Source: Rhizobium sp. G21
Lineage (GTDB): Bacteria > Pseudomonadota > Alphaproteobacteria > Rhizobiales > Rhizobiaceae
Reading direction: 5' to 3'
NCBI RefSeq assembly: GCF_014158035.1
Contig: NZ_JACFXW010000001.1
Coordinates: forward strand, 434,001-498,000
Length of the DNA stretch: 64,000 bases
Shown here: positions 36,851 to 45,328 of the stretch, piece by piece
Layout of the letters: every line of letters begins with the position of its first letter
Position numbering within the stretch: the first letter of the stretch is position 1
The notes under the pieces: model-generated
What the model was told of the DNA's origin: nothing
Database searches by the model: none
The model's input: only the letters and a program-made list of their open reading frames with translations
Made by a program: the position numbers and the translations under genes

Positions 36851-39241
36851 TCATTCGAGGAATTTGTCCTGCCGCCAGTCATAAGCGCGGTGGCGTTGCC
36901 AGGAGCGACTTATCGAGGACAGCGCCGGTGTTTCGCTCAGCGCCTCTCCTTCAACAGCGAGCTCCAAGGTTCCCGTGCGACGAAGGCTCGCCAATGTCAC
37001 CAGGCGGGCGCCGGAGCGGCATTCTTCGAAATTCAACCTGACGGGCTCGACCACGATCTCGAAGAGGTCACAGGCCGCGCCGGCGAAGGCGGCTCTCGCA
37101 ATGACGACCACGGTCACGCCGTCCATGACGCGTCCGGCGCAGAAACCGTTCTTCTCGCAGAGAAACCGGTCCAAGGGCAGCGCAGATTTCATGGCGCGCA
37201 TCCTCTCCCGTACAGCGCCGGGATCGACCGGCGGCGCATCGCGGCCGGGCCGCGGCAGCGCGAGCAGGTCGGTGACCTCCGGCTTGACGATCTCATCCTT
37301 GCGGAGCGCGCGCCGCCATTGATCGACGATGAAGGCTTCCGGCTTCTGCTCGCTGACCGCAAGTCCATTCCCCGTCGTCAGGCCGAGCAGCCGACCGCCT
37401 TCATGGATGATCAGGCGCGGCGGCGATCTTCCCGGCAAGGCGGCCAGCGCCAGGCCGGCCGCGAGGCAGACCGCAAAGCCGATCATCCGCAGCCGGCTCC
37501 GCAACAGCGCCAGGATCAGAAGGCCGCCGACAGAACAGCCGAAAAACCAGCCCGGCAATCGCCCGGTCACCCAGTCGCCGCCCAGCGAGGCGGTCCAGTG
37601 CGCGACGCCGATGACCCAGCCGAGACCCCAGCCCATGATCTCCAGCGGCAGCCAATCGAGGCCGAGCGGCATCAGCAGCAGCGCCGCCAATCCGCACGGC
37701 ATGACGACGAAGGAGATCACCGGCATGGCGAGCAGATTGGCCAGCAGTCCCCAGGCGGCGAGACGGTGGAAATGTTCGGCCGAGAACAGCGCCGTCGACA
37801 GCCCGCCGATCAGCGAGGTCGCGAAGACGGCGGCGAAGAAGCGCCAGACGGGCGCGATCGGGCGCAAGAGCGGCATGACCTCGACCAGAGGCGGTCCCTC
37901 GCCGCGCCGGGACCAACTGGCGTAGCCGACCACCAGCGCGATCGTCGCCGCGTAGGACATCTGGAAGCCCGGCCCCAGCACGGCGGAGGGCGTTACGGCG
38001 AGGATGATCATCGCCGACAGCGCCACATTGCGCAGGCTGATCGCACGACGTCCGGCGATCGCCGCGATCAGCATGATCGCCATCATCACATAGGCGCGTT
38101 CGGCGGACACGGCGAAGCCGGAGATCAGATAATAACCGGTCACGGTGATCAGCGCGCCCACGGCCGCGATGCGCTTCACGGGCCAGAGATGGGCGATCCG
38201 CTGCGACAGGCTGAGCGCCATGCGCATCCCGACGAAAAACAGGCCGGCGGCCAGCGCCATGTTCAATCCGGAAATCGCCACGATGTGGGCGAGTCCGGAC
38301 AGTCGGAGCGCCTCGGCCGTCTCTTTCGAAATCGCCCGTCGGTCATCCGTCACCATCGACGCCGCAAAGGCGCCGGCGTCGCCCGGCAGCACCGAGCGGA
38401 TCCGCGCGCTGATCGCCAGCCGCAACGGCTCGATCCAGCCGCGCGCCCGCGCGGACACATCGGTCTGGAAAGCCGATGTCGGCGGCTCCCAGGCGTTCGG
38501 CGCGCCATAGAAAAATCCTTGCGCGCCGACCCCTGAAAAATAGGCGTCGAAGGCGAAATCGTTCAGGCCGCGAAGAGCGGGGCCGGAGGGTGGCGTCAGC
38601 CGCGCCCTGCCCTCGATCCCTTCTCCGAGCCCGATCGGCATGCCGCGCCCGCCGGTCACCGCCACGATGTCGGGTGGACGCTTGAGCCGGGGCTCTTCGG
38701 TCTCCAGGAGGCGAATGCGGTAGCGCCATCGTCCGGTCCCGTCCGCTTCCCGCGTCTCCACCAGTCCACGGATCGTCGTCGTCACCGGACTGTCGAGCAG
38801 CACCGAGTGGACGCGCCGGCTCTCCCACTCGGCGGAGACCGCGCCCGCCGCCAGAAGAAGAGTTGACGCCGCCAGCCGTCTTAGGTCTGGTCGCCCGGCG
38901 CCCGCCAGCAGAGCCGCCGCCCCGGAGACGACCAGGAGCAAGACGACGGACGCCAGCGCCGGGGTCTCGCTGACTGAAAACCACCACGCCGCCCCCGCGC
39001 CGAACAGAACCGGCGCCCAGAGAAAGATGTGGCCGTAATCGGCTTCGTCGCGGAGGCCGAGGCGAATTCGATCGAGATGTCCGTGTCTTGCCGCCCAAGG
39101 GTCGACCGACGCCGCCGGCCTTTCCGGCGCAAGCTCTCCGGGCTTCGCGACCGCGCCCGGCAACAGGCGCGAGTCGACGTCGGGATCATCGGAGACGATC
39201 CATCGCGCCGCCTGTTTTTCCGCTTCGCCTGCTTGCGCCAT
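36851..39241 (-). CDS. comEC: ComEC/Rec2 family DNA uptake-type membrane protein lacking a C-terminal nuclease
   Basis: The 796-residue protein has a DUF4131 OB-type domain (about residues 120-290) and the Competence domain of about eight to ten helices (about 300-590, SGLAHIVAISGLNMALAAGL and FQMSYAATIALVVGYASW). The C-terminal region keeps roughly the length of the metallo-beta-lactamase-like nuclease but lacks the histidine/aspartate metal motifs of active ComEC. Its role in DNA uptake is therefore uncertain. I start at the ATG at 39241; a start upstream at 39268 is possible. It is on the opposite strand to moeA. Confidence 0.87.
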   Translation of the reverse strand: MAQAGEAEKQAARWIVSDDPDVDSRLLPGAVAKPGELAPERPAASVDPWAARHGHLDRIRLGLRDEADYGHIFLWAPVLFGAGAAWWFSVSETPALASVVLLLVVSGAAALLAGAGRPDLRRLAASTLLLAAGAVSAEWESRRVHSVLLDSPVTTTIRGLVETREADGTGRWRYRIRLLETEEPRLKRPPDIVAVTGGRGMPIGLGEGIEGRARLTPPSGPALRGLNDFAFDAYFSGVGAQGFFYGAPNAWEPPTSAFQTDVSARARGWIEPLRLAISARIRSVLPGDAGAFAASMVTDDRRAISKETAEALRLSGLAHIVAISGLNMALAAGLFFVGMRMALSLSQRIAHLWPVKRIAAVGALITVTGYYLISGFAVSAERAYVMMAIMLIAAIAGRRAISLRNVALSAMIILAVTPSAVLGPGFQMSYAATIALVVGYASWSRRGEGPPLVEVMPLLRPIAPVWRFFAAVFATSLIGGLSTALFSAEHFHRLAAWGLLANLLAMPVISFVVMPCGLAALLLMPLGLDWLPLEIMGWGLGWVIGVAHWTASLGGDWVTGRLPGWFFGCSVGGLLILALLRSRLRMIGFAVCLAAGLALAALPGRSPPRLIIHEGGRLLGLTTGNGLAVSEQKPEAFIVDQWRRALRKDEIVKPEVTDLLALPRPGRDAPPVDPGAVRERMRAMKSALPLDRFLCEKNGFCAGRVMDGVTVVVIARAAFAGAACDLFEIVVEPVRLNFEECRSGARLVTLASLRRTGTLELAVEGEALSETPALSSISRSWQRHRAYDWRQDKFLE

Positions 39242-39382
39242 CTCGCCGGCCCCCGGCAGAGATTGCAACTGATGTTTGCAAATTTCAACGTTAAAACGTC
39301 ATGGCCGCAATTTGGTCAAACTTGAACGAAGTGTGAACCGATTTAATCCATTCTCACAAATATTTTCTTTGATTTCCGGGTT

Positions 39383-39408
39383 TTGCAGTGCCAAAACCTC
39401 AACTGCAA
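39383..39408. promoter_or_regulatory. Inverted repeat upstream of gltA (TTGCAGT-N12-ACTGCAA)
   Basis: Two perfect 7-bp arms (39383-39389 and 39402-39408) lie about 115-140 bp before the gltA start. A second, smaller repeat follows (ATACC 39416-39420, GGTAT 39426-39430). They could be regulator sites for citrate synthase. The rest of the 281-bp comEC-gltA gap shows no gene. Confidence 0.35.
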
Positions 39409-39522
39409 CGCAGCAATACCTCTTTGGTATGGTTGGCTTTGCTCAAGAAATCAGATAGCAAAAGCGCGCATTCAAATTGTGGCGGCTTTGTGGCTGCATC
39501 CCTATCCTGAACGGAGGATATT

Positions 39523-40812
39523 ATGGCTGATAAGAAAGCGGTTATTTCGCTCGACGGCAAACAGGTTGAGCTCAACGTGCGATCGGGATCGATCGGACCC
39601 GACGTCGTCGACATCGCGCCGCTCTACAAAGCTGCTAACGCCTTCACCTACGATCCCGGCTTTACCTCCACGGCGTCCTGCGAATCCAAGATCACCTATA
39701 TCGACGGCGACGAGGGCGTGCTGCTGCATCGCGGCTACCCTATCGACCAGCTCGCCGAACAGGGCGATTTCCTCGAAGTCTGCTACCTCCTGCTCTACGG
39801 CGACCTGCCGACGGCGGCCCAGAAGAAGGATTTCGACAATCGCGTCACGCGCCACACCATGGTGCATGAGCAGATGAGCCGCTTCTTCACCGGCTATCGT
39901 CGCGACGCCCACCCGATGGCGGTCATGTGCGGCACGGTCGGCGCTCTCTCGGCCTTCTATCACGACTCCACCGACATCACCGATCCGCATCAGCGCATGG
40001 TCGCGTCGCTGCGCATGATCGCCAAGATGCCGACGATCGCCGCCATGGCCTACAAGTACCATATCGGCCAGCCTTTCGTGTATCCGAAGAACGATCTCGA
40101 TTACGCCGCCAACTTCCTGCACATGTGCTTCGCCGTTCCCTGCGAGGAGTACAAGGTGAACCCGGTTCTGGCCCGCGCCATGGACCGCATCTTCATCCTG
40201 CACGCCGACCATGAGCAGAACGCATCGACCTCGACGGTTCGTCTGGCCGGCTCGTCGGGCGCCAACCCCTTCGCCTGCATCGCCGCCGGCATCGCCTGCC
40301 TCTGGGGCCCCGCCCATGGCGGCGCCAACGAAGCCGCGCTCAACATGCTGGCCGAGATCGGTTCCGTGGAGCGCATCCCGCAATATGTGGCCAAGGCCAA
40401 GGACAAGAACGATCCGTTCCGCCTGATGGGCTTCGGTCACCGCGTCTACAAGAACTACGACCCGCGCGCCAAGATCATGCAGAAGACCTGCCATGAAGTG
40501 CTCGGCGAACTCGGCGTCAAGGACGATCCGTTGCTCGAAGTGGCGATGGAGCTCGAGCGCATCGCGCTGTCGGACGAGTATTTCATCGAAAAGAAGCTCT
40601 ACCCGAATATCGACTTCTATTCGGGCATCACGCTGAAGGCGATGGGCTTCCCCACCGAGATGTTCACCGTGCTGTTCGCGCTCGCCCGCACCGTCGGTTG
40701 GGTCGCACAGTGGAACGAAATGATCGAGGATCCGCAGCAGCGCATCGGTCGTCCGCGCCAGCTCTATGTCGGCGCGCCGCTCCGCGACTACGTGCCGGTC
40801 TCCAAGCGCTGA
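39523..40812 (+). CDS. gltA: Citrate synthase
   Basis: GltA condenses oxaloacetate and acetyl-CoA, opening the citric acid cycle. The 429-residue protein has the length and motifs of the hexameric, NADH-sensitive proteobacterial type. It shows [15 protein letters not shown] near residue 226, the catalytic [12 protein letters not shown] near 264, [13 protein letters not shown] near 305 and an aspartate in NIDFYSG near 362. It starts after GGAGG at 39513-39517 or so. A strong UUCG-capped terminator follows, making it a single-gene unit. Confidence 0.96.
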   Translation: MADKKAVISLDGKQVELNVRSGSIGPDVVDIAPLYKAANAFTYDPGFTSTASCESKITYIDGDEGVLLHRGYPIDQLAEQGDFLEVCYLLLYGDLPTAAQKKDFDNRVTRHTMVHEQMSRFFTGYRRDAHPMAVMCGTVGALSAFYHDSTDITDPHQRMVASLRMIAKMPTIAAMAYKYHIGQPFVYPKNDLDYAANFLHMCFAVPCEEYKVNPVLARAMDRIFILHADHEQNASTSTVRLAGSSGANPFACIAAGIACLWGPAHGGANEAALNMLAEIGSVERIPQYVAKAKDKNDPFRLMGFGHRVYKNYDPRAKIMQKTCHEVLGELGVKDDPLLEVAMELERIALSDEYFIEKKLYPNIDFYSGITLKAMGFPTEMFTVLFALARTVGWVAQWNEMIEDPQQRIGRPRQLYVGAPLRDYVPVSKR

Positions 40813-40837
40813 ACTGGCGCTGCAGGATTGAAGCCAG

Positions 40838-40864
40838 CCGGGTCCTTCGGGACCCGGTTTTTTT
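40838..40864 (+). terminator. Rho-independent terminator of gltA
   Basis: An 8-bp stem (40838-40845 with 40850-40857) closed by a stable TTCG tetraloop and followed by seven T (40858-40864), 26 bp after the gltA stop. Confidence 0.95.
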
Positions 40865-40893
40865 ATGTCCGGAAAGATCCCGCGCAAAACAAA

Positions 40894-40925
40894 AGCCCGC
40901 GCCGGCCAGATCGGCGGCGCGGGCT
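40894..40925 (-). terminator. Terminator of the DUF3126 gene
   Basis: A 10-bp stem (40894-40903 with 40916-40925) followed on the minus strand by TTTGTTTTG, 28 bp after the DUF3126 stop. With the gltA terminator it separates the two convergent genes. Confidence 0.85.
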
Positions 40926-40953
40926 CGCTGTGGAAAGCGTGTTCAGGCTGAGA

Positions 40954-41157
40954 TCAGAGATCGACGTCGAGGATCGCCATGGAGAAATTGTAGGACAGGT
41001 CGCCGTCCTCGTCGTCCTTGTAGACCACGCCCAGGAATTCATCGCCCATATAGACTTCGGCCGAGTCGTCCTTGCGCGGACGAGCCTTGACCGTGATCGC
41101 CGGGTTCAGGGTCTTCTTGAAATAGGCGTCGAGTTTCTTGAGTTCTTCAGCTTTCAA
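40954..41157 (-). CDS. DUF3126 family protein
   Basis: This 67-residue protein matches DUF3126, a small alphaproteobacterial family of unknown function. It shows EELKKLDAYFKKTLNP, ARPRKDDSAEVYMGDEF and a DLSYNFSMAILDVDL ending. The frame is open to 41202, but the family begins with KAEELKKLDAYF. A TTG at 41157, about 8 bases after GGAGC, gives exactly that start, so I use it. It is downstream of cysE on the same strand with a 90-bp gap. Confidence 0.85.
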   Translation of the reverse strand: MKAEELKKLDAYFKKTLNPAITVKARPRKDDSAEVYMGDEFLGVVYKDDEDGDLSYNFSMAILDVDL

Positions 41158-41246
41158 AGCTCTTGCTCCATATTCGCGATCGGATCGTCGCGCTTGTGCC
41201 ACGCCATGGCGTGAGCCGCAAGCGAGACGGTCGCCTTGTCACGGCT

Positions 41247-42116
41247 TTATTCGAAACTGGTCAGCAGATGATCCATGGAGCGCGAGGGTTCCGAGCAGCC
41301 GGCTTCGCCGATCACCCGCGCCGGCACCCCGGCCACGGTTGTCTTCGGCGGAACGGGCTTCAGCACCACAGAACCCGCGGCGATGCGCGAGCAATGGCCG
41401 ATCTGGATGTTGCCGAGCACCTTGGCGCCGGCCCCGATCAGGACGCCGTCGGAGACCTTGGGATGGCGGTCGCCGCTTTCCTTGCCGGTGCCGCCGAGCG
41501 TCACGCCCTGCAGGATCGAGACGTTGTCGCCGATGACGGCCGTTTCGCCGACCACGAGGCCGGTAGCGTGATCGAGGAAGAAACCCTTGCCGATCCGGGC
41601 TGCCGGATTGATGTCGGTCTGGAACACGCTGGAAGACCGGCTCTGCAGATAAAGCGCAAAATCCTTGCGGCCTTTCTTCATCAGCCAATGCGCCAGCCGA
41701 TGGGTCTGGATGGCGTGGAAGCCCTTGAAATAGAGAACAGGCTCGATGAACCGCGTGCAGACCGGATCGCGGTCGTAATAGGCCTGGATGTCGACGCGAA
41801 TGATGCGCGACCATTCCGGCCAATCCGTAAGCATTTCCTCGAAGGCGGCGCGCAACAGCACCGAAGGAATGTCGGCGTGATCCAATCGCTCGCTGATGCG
41901 GTAGATCACGCAATCTTCGAGCGTCTTGTGATTGATGATCGTCGAATAGAGAAACGTGCCGAGGACCGGATCATTCTCGGCCGCGAACCGCGCCTCCTGG
42001 CGCAGCGCGTCCCAGATCGGGTCCATGCTCTTGACCGAGTCGTTGGCTCGGAATTCGGATGTGGCGGCCACTTCAGGCTCTCCTTGAGCTTCCTCAATGC
42101 CAGCAATATAGGTCAT
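41247..42116 (-). CDS. cysE: Serine O-acetyltransferase
   Basis: CysE acetylates serine to O-acetylserine, the carbon acceptor for cysteine synthesis. The 289-residue protein has the helical N-terminal domain (DPIWDALRQEARFAAENDP) and the left-handed beta-helix catalytic domain. The latter shows FFLDHATGLVVGETAVIGDN (catalytic Asp-His pair), GVTLGGTGKESGDRHPKV, and VAGVPARVIG. The C-terminal tail ends SMDHLLTSFE; tails of this sort end in the Ile that docks into CysK in enterics, but here the last residue is Glu. Two starts are possible; I keep the first ATG. Confidence 0.95.
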   Translation of the reverse strand: MTYIAGIEEAQGEPEVAATSEFRANDSVKSMDPIWDALRQEARFAAENDPVLGTFLYSTIINHKTLEDCVIYRISERLDHADIPSVLLRAAFEEMLTDWPEWSRIIRVDIQAYYDRDPVCTRFIEPVLYFKGFHAIQTHRLAHWLMKKGRKDFALYLQSRSSSVFQTDINPAARIGKGFFLDHATGLVVGETAVIGDNVSILQGVTLGGTGKESGDRHPKVSDGVLIGAGAKVLGNIQIGHCSRIAAGSVVLKPVPPKTTVAGVPARVIGEAGCSEPSRSMDHLLTSFE

Positions 42117-42148
42117 CTCCGCGTCTATTGAAATGGGGGCCGGGTGGA

Positions 42149-42943
42149 ATGGAATTGCAGTTTGCAGAGGGTAAAATCCGCCTCGGAATCGACGCCGGCG
42201 TGGCGCATCTGCGCATCGCCCAACCGGCCCGGCTCAACGCCCTGACCCTGGCCATGTGGCGGGCGGTTCCGGAGGCCTTCGCCTCGGCGGTTCACCGTGA
42301 CGCCCGCGTGATCCTGCTCGCCGGCGAAGGCGCGCATTTCTCCGCCGGCGCCGATATTTCGGAGTTTGCCGACGTCAGGAAGGACGCGGAAAGCGCCCGT
42401 CGCTACGAGAACGTCAATGTCGCCGCCTTCGATGCGGTGCGTCAATCGCCGATCCCGGTCGTGGCGCTGATTTCTGGCGCCTGCCATGGCGGCGGCTTCG
42501 GCCTGGCAGCAGCCGCCGATCTTCGCTTGGCGACGGAAGACGCCCGTTTCTCCGTGCCGCCCGCGCGGCTCGGGCTCGCCTATCCGGCGTCGGCGATGCG
42601 CGACATCGCGCTCGCGCTGGGGCAGCAGCAGGCGCGGCGACTGCTGTTCACCGGACAAACCAACAGCGCCGCGGACATGCTGGCCGCAGGCTTTCTCCTC
42701 TCCGTCCATCCGGATCTCGCTGCGCTCGAGGCTGCGGCCGAATCGCTGGCCGAAAGCATCGTCGCCAATGCGCCCCTGTCGATCCGCGCCGCCAAACTGG
42801 CCTTGCGCGCGGCAGCGGAGGACGACGCCGGACTCGAGCGCGAGGCGGACGCTCTCGGCGCCTCCACGTTCGAGAGCGAGGATTACGCCGAAGGACGACG
42901 CGCCTTCGCGGAAAAACGCCGTCCCGTCTTCACCGGCCGTTGA
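42149..42943 (+). CDS. Enoyl-CoA hydratase/isomerase family protein lacking the usual catalytic glutamates
   Basis: The 264-residue protein is a crotonase-fold enzyme: RLNALTLAMW near residue 27, the oxyanion-hole loop HFSAGADISEF near 65 and GACHGGGFGLAAAADLRLA near 112. In hydratases, glutamates occur in the GCELA and PEI positions; here these are GFGLA and PPARLGL, so neither acid is present. Hydratase activity is therefore doubtful, and isomerase or hydrolase activity is possible. The ATG at 42149 lies after GGGTGGA. The gene diverges from cysE and converges with the alpha/beta hydrolase 9 bp downstream. Confidence 0.85.
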   Translation: MELQFAEGKIRLGIDAGVAHLRIAQPARLNALTLAMWRAVPEAFASAVHRDARVILLAGEGAHFSAGADISEFADVRKDAESARRYENVNVAAFDAVRQSPIPVVALISGACHGGGFGLAAAADLRLATEDARFSVPPARLGLAYPASAMRDIALALGQQQARRLLFTGQTNSAADMLAAGFLLSVHPDLAALEAAAESLAESIVANAPLSIRAAKLALRAAAEDDAGLEREADALGASTFESEDYAEGRRAFAEKRRPVFTGR

Positions 42944-42952
42944 GGCGGCGCC

Positions 42953-43735
42953 TCAGTGGTCGAGATCCCGATAGAAATCCAGCGCCGCCTGCTTGAACAC
43001 ACGGTCGCCGACGGCCAGCATGTGGTCGCGTCCGGGAATGTCGATGGCGCGGCCGTCGGGCAGGAGCGAGGCGAGCCTGTGCGGATCGCCGGCGATGTCG
43101 TCCTTCGTGCCGACCGCGATCAGCACCGGCTGGAGAAGGCGGGCCACCTCCGCTTCCGTGACCAGCACGCGGTTGGACGAGATGCAGGCGGCAAGCGCGA
43201 CGCGGTCGCTGCCGGTCTTGTCGGCGAAGGCGCGGAACATCCGGCCGCGTTCATGGGTGACGTCGTCGAGCGAGGGCGCAAGCAGGGCCTCCGCGATCGG
43301 ATCCCAGTCTCCGACGCCCTCGACGAGACCGTAGCCGAGCCCGCCCCAGACCAGCGACCGCACCCGTTCGGGATGGTTGAGCGCCAGGAAACTCGAAATC
43401 CGCGCGCCCATCGAGTACCCCATCACATCGGCTTCGGGAATTTCGAGATGATCGAGCAGCGCCGCCGAATCGTCCGCCATCAAGGTCGGATGATAGGCGG
43501 CGGGATCATGCGGCTTGGCGCTGGCGCCATGGCCGCGATTGTCGATGGCGATCACCCGCCTGCCGGCCTTGAGAAGCGTTTGAACCCACCCGGGATGAAC
43601 CCAATTGACCAGCGCCGAGGAGGCGAAACCGTGGATCAGCAGCACGGGCGCCGCGTCGCGGGGACCGACATCGAAATAGGCGAAGTCCAGATCGGAGTGA
43701 CGGAAGCGGGAGAAATCGGGAATGGTCTGGTGCAT
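42953..43735 (-). CDS. Alpha/beta hydrolase
   Basis: The 260-residue protein has a complete alpha/beta-hydrolase fold. LLIHGFASSALVNWVHPGW near residue 33 forms the oxyanion side, GYSMGARISSF near 105 is the nucleophile elbow (serine), and an aspartate in AVGTKDDIAG near 208 and a histidine in IPGRDHMLAV near 238 complete the triad. There is no signal peptide. Substrate unknown; esterases and lactonases look alike. The start diverges from the zinc-finger gene by about 120 bp. Confidence 0.85.
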   Translation of the reverse strand: MHQTIPDFSRFRHSDLDFAYFDVGPRDAAPVLLIHGFASSALVNWVHPGWVQTLLKAGRRVIAIDNRGHGASAKPHDPAAYHPTLMADDSAALLDHLEIPEADVMGYSMGARISSFLALNHPERVRSLVWGGLGYGLVEGVGDWDPIAEALLAPSLDDVTHERGRMFRAFADKTGSDRVALAACISSNRVLVTEAEVARLLQPVLIAVGTKDDIAGDPHRLASLLPDGRAIDIPGRDHMLAVGDRVFKQAALDFYRDLDH

Positions 43736-43859
43736 GACGGGCTTTGTCTCGGCTTGAATTTTATGCCCCTTCGGGCCTGTTGCGGCTTTTTGACCCTACA
43801 CATTTGCCGTCCGAACGTTTATGTTGCAGCACGACATAAAATTGCCTTCGGAGACATGC

Positions 43860-44105
43860 ATGGCTGGGCACAGCATTCCGCACTTCCAGAATGACGGCGG
43901 ATACAAGACGATCAATATCGGGGTCAAGGAATTCATGTGCACCGGCGCGTCCGCGCCGTATGACCATCCGCATATCTTCATCGACATGGGCGACGAGAAC
44001 GAGAAGATCTGTCCCTATTGCTCGACCATGTATCGCTACGACCCGTCGCTCAAGGCCAACCAGTCCAATCCGGCCGGTTGCGTCTATATCGAGCGCGCTG
44101 CGTAA
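43860..44105 (+). CDS. Zinc-finger domain protein of the NDUFS6/zf-CHCC family
   Basis: The 81-residue protein has the zf-CHCC pattern: a cysteine in KEFMCTGAS, a histidine in DHPHIFIDMG, and the CPYCSTMYRY pair near residues 52-55. Homologues of this type are accessory to respiratory complex I in mitochondria (NDUFS6), and bacterial versions are common in alphaproteobacteria. The longer frame from 43821 lacks a ribosome site; 43860 follows GGAG with 6 nt. It precedes the FAD monooxygenase by about 50 bp on the same strand. Confidence 0.87.
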   Translation: MAGHSIPHFQNDGGYKTINIGVKEFMCTGASAPYDHPHIFIDMGDENEKICPYCSTMYRYDPSLKANQSNPAGCVYIERAA

Positions 44106-44155
44106 CGCTTTATCGCGTCCGCTTCTGGGATGCGAAGACAGGATCATCAGAAACA

Positions 44156-45309
44156 ATGAAAACCGTCGCTATCGTCGGCGCCGGCATCGCTGGACTTGTG
44201 AGCGCCCTCGCCTTCGCGCGTAAGGGCGTCTCTTCCGTGGTTGTCGAAAAAGCCTCCCGTCTTCAGGAAGTCGGCGCCGGGCTCCAGCTCTCCCCCAACG
44301 CCACTTACATTCTCGGCCAACTCGGCCTCGAAGAAAAATTGCGCCCGGTCTGGCGCGAGCCAGACAATATCTGTCTGGTGTCCGGCTCGACGCTCGCGCC
44401 GCTCACCGCGATTTCGGCCAAGCAGCTGGCCGCCAGCCGATGGGGCTCGCCCTATGCCGCCATTCACCGCGCGACGCTGCAGAAAATGCTGCTCGAGGCG
44501 GTGGAAAGCGAGCCTTTGGTGGATCTGCGCCTGTCGGCGGGCTACGACACGCCCGAGACGCTGGCTCGGGCCTTGGGCGGCGCCCCGATCTGACCATCGG
44601 CGCCGATGGCGTCTGGTCGCGATTTCGCGCCGCGATTCCCGCCGCCGGCAAGCCGGAATTTTCCGGCATGGTCGCCTGGCGCTTCATCATTCCGGAAAAG
44701 GACGCGCCGTCCTTTCTCAATCCGCGCAACGTGACCGCCTTCGTCGGCCCGCGCGCCCATATCGTCGCCTATCCGCTGCGCGACGCCGGCGCTTTCAACG
44801 TCGTCGCCCTGTCGAGCGGCGCAAATCCGGGCGAGACCTGGGCCGCCGACTGCAATCCCACCCATCGCAACGAAATGACGACGCAATTCGCCGGATGGCA
44901 CAGGGATATCCGGACGCTGCTTTCCTATGCGCCGAAACCCACCTGGTGGCCGCTGTTCGGGGTCTCCGACGGCCGCTGGACCGATGGCCAGGACAAGGTG
45001 CTGATCGGCGACGCCGCGCATGCGATGACGCCCTTTGCGGCGCAAGGCGCGGCGATGGCGATCGAGGACGCCTATGAACTGGCGGGCGTCGCCTCGGCGA
45101 ATGTCGACCTCGCCGACGCGCTCGCCTTCTTCGAACGCAGCCGGCAGGCGCGCGTCGCGCGCGTCCGGTCGCGCGGGGCCTTCAACAAATTCGCCTATCA
45201 CGCCCGCGGTCCGGTCCGCGTCGCCCGCGACATGGTGCTGAGACTGCGCAAGCCGGAAAGCGTGGCCGCCGATCTCGACTGGCTCTACGGGTACAAGGCG
45301 CCGGGCTGA
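44156..45309 (+). CDS. FAD-dependent monooxygenase, salicylate-hydroxylase/UbiH-like (one frame break)
   Basis: The enzyme is a class A flavin hydroxylase: the FAD-binding VAIVGAGIAGLVSALAFARKG at the N-terminus (split here for reference), IHRATLQKMLLEAV near residue 103, IGADGVWSRFR near 151 and LIGDAAHAMTPFAAQGAAMA near 285. The frame changes at a run of four C (44583-44586). A fifth C joins GGAP to DLTIGADG and yields 384 residues, the normal length. It hydroxylates an aromatic or related substrate that I cannot name. It follows the zinc-finger gene on the same strand. Confidence 0.88.
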
Positions 45310-45328
45310 TCGCCCGGCTCCCGCTCAT

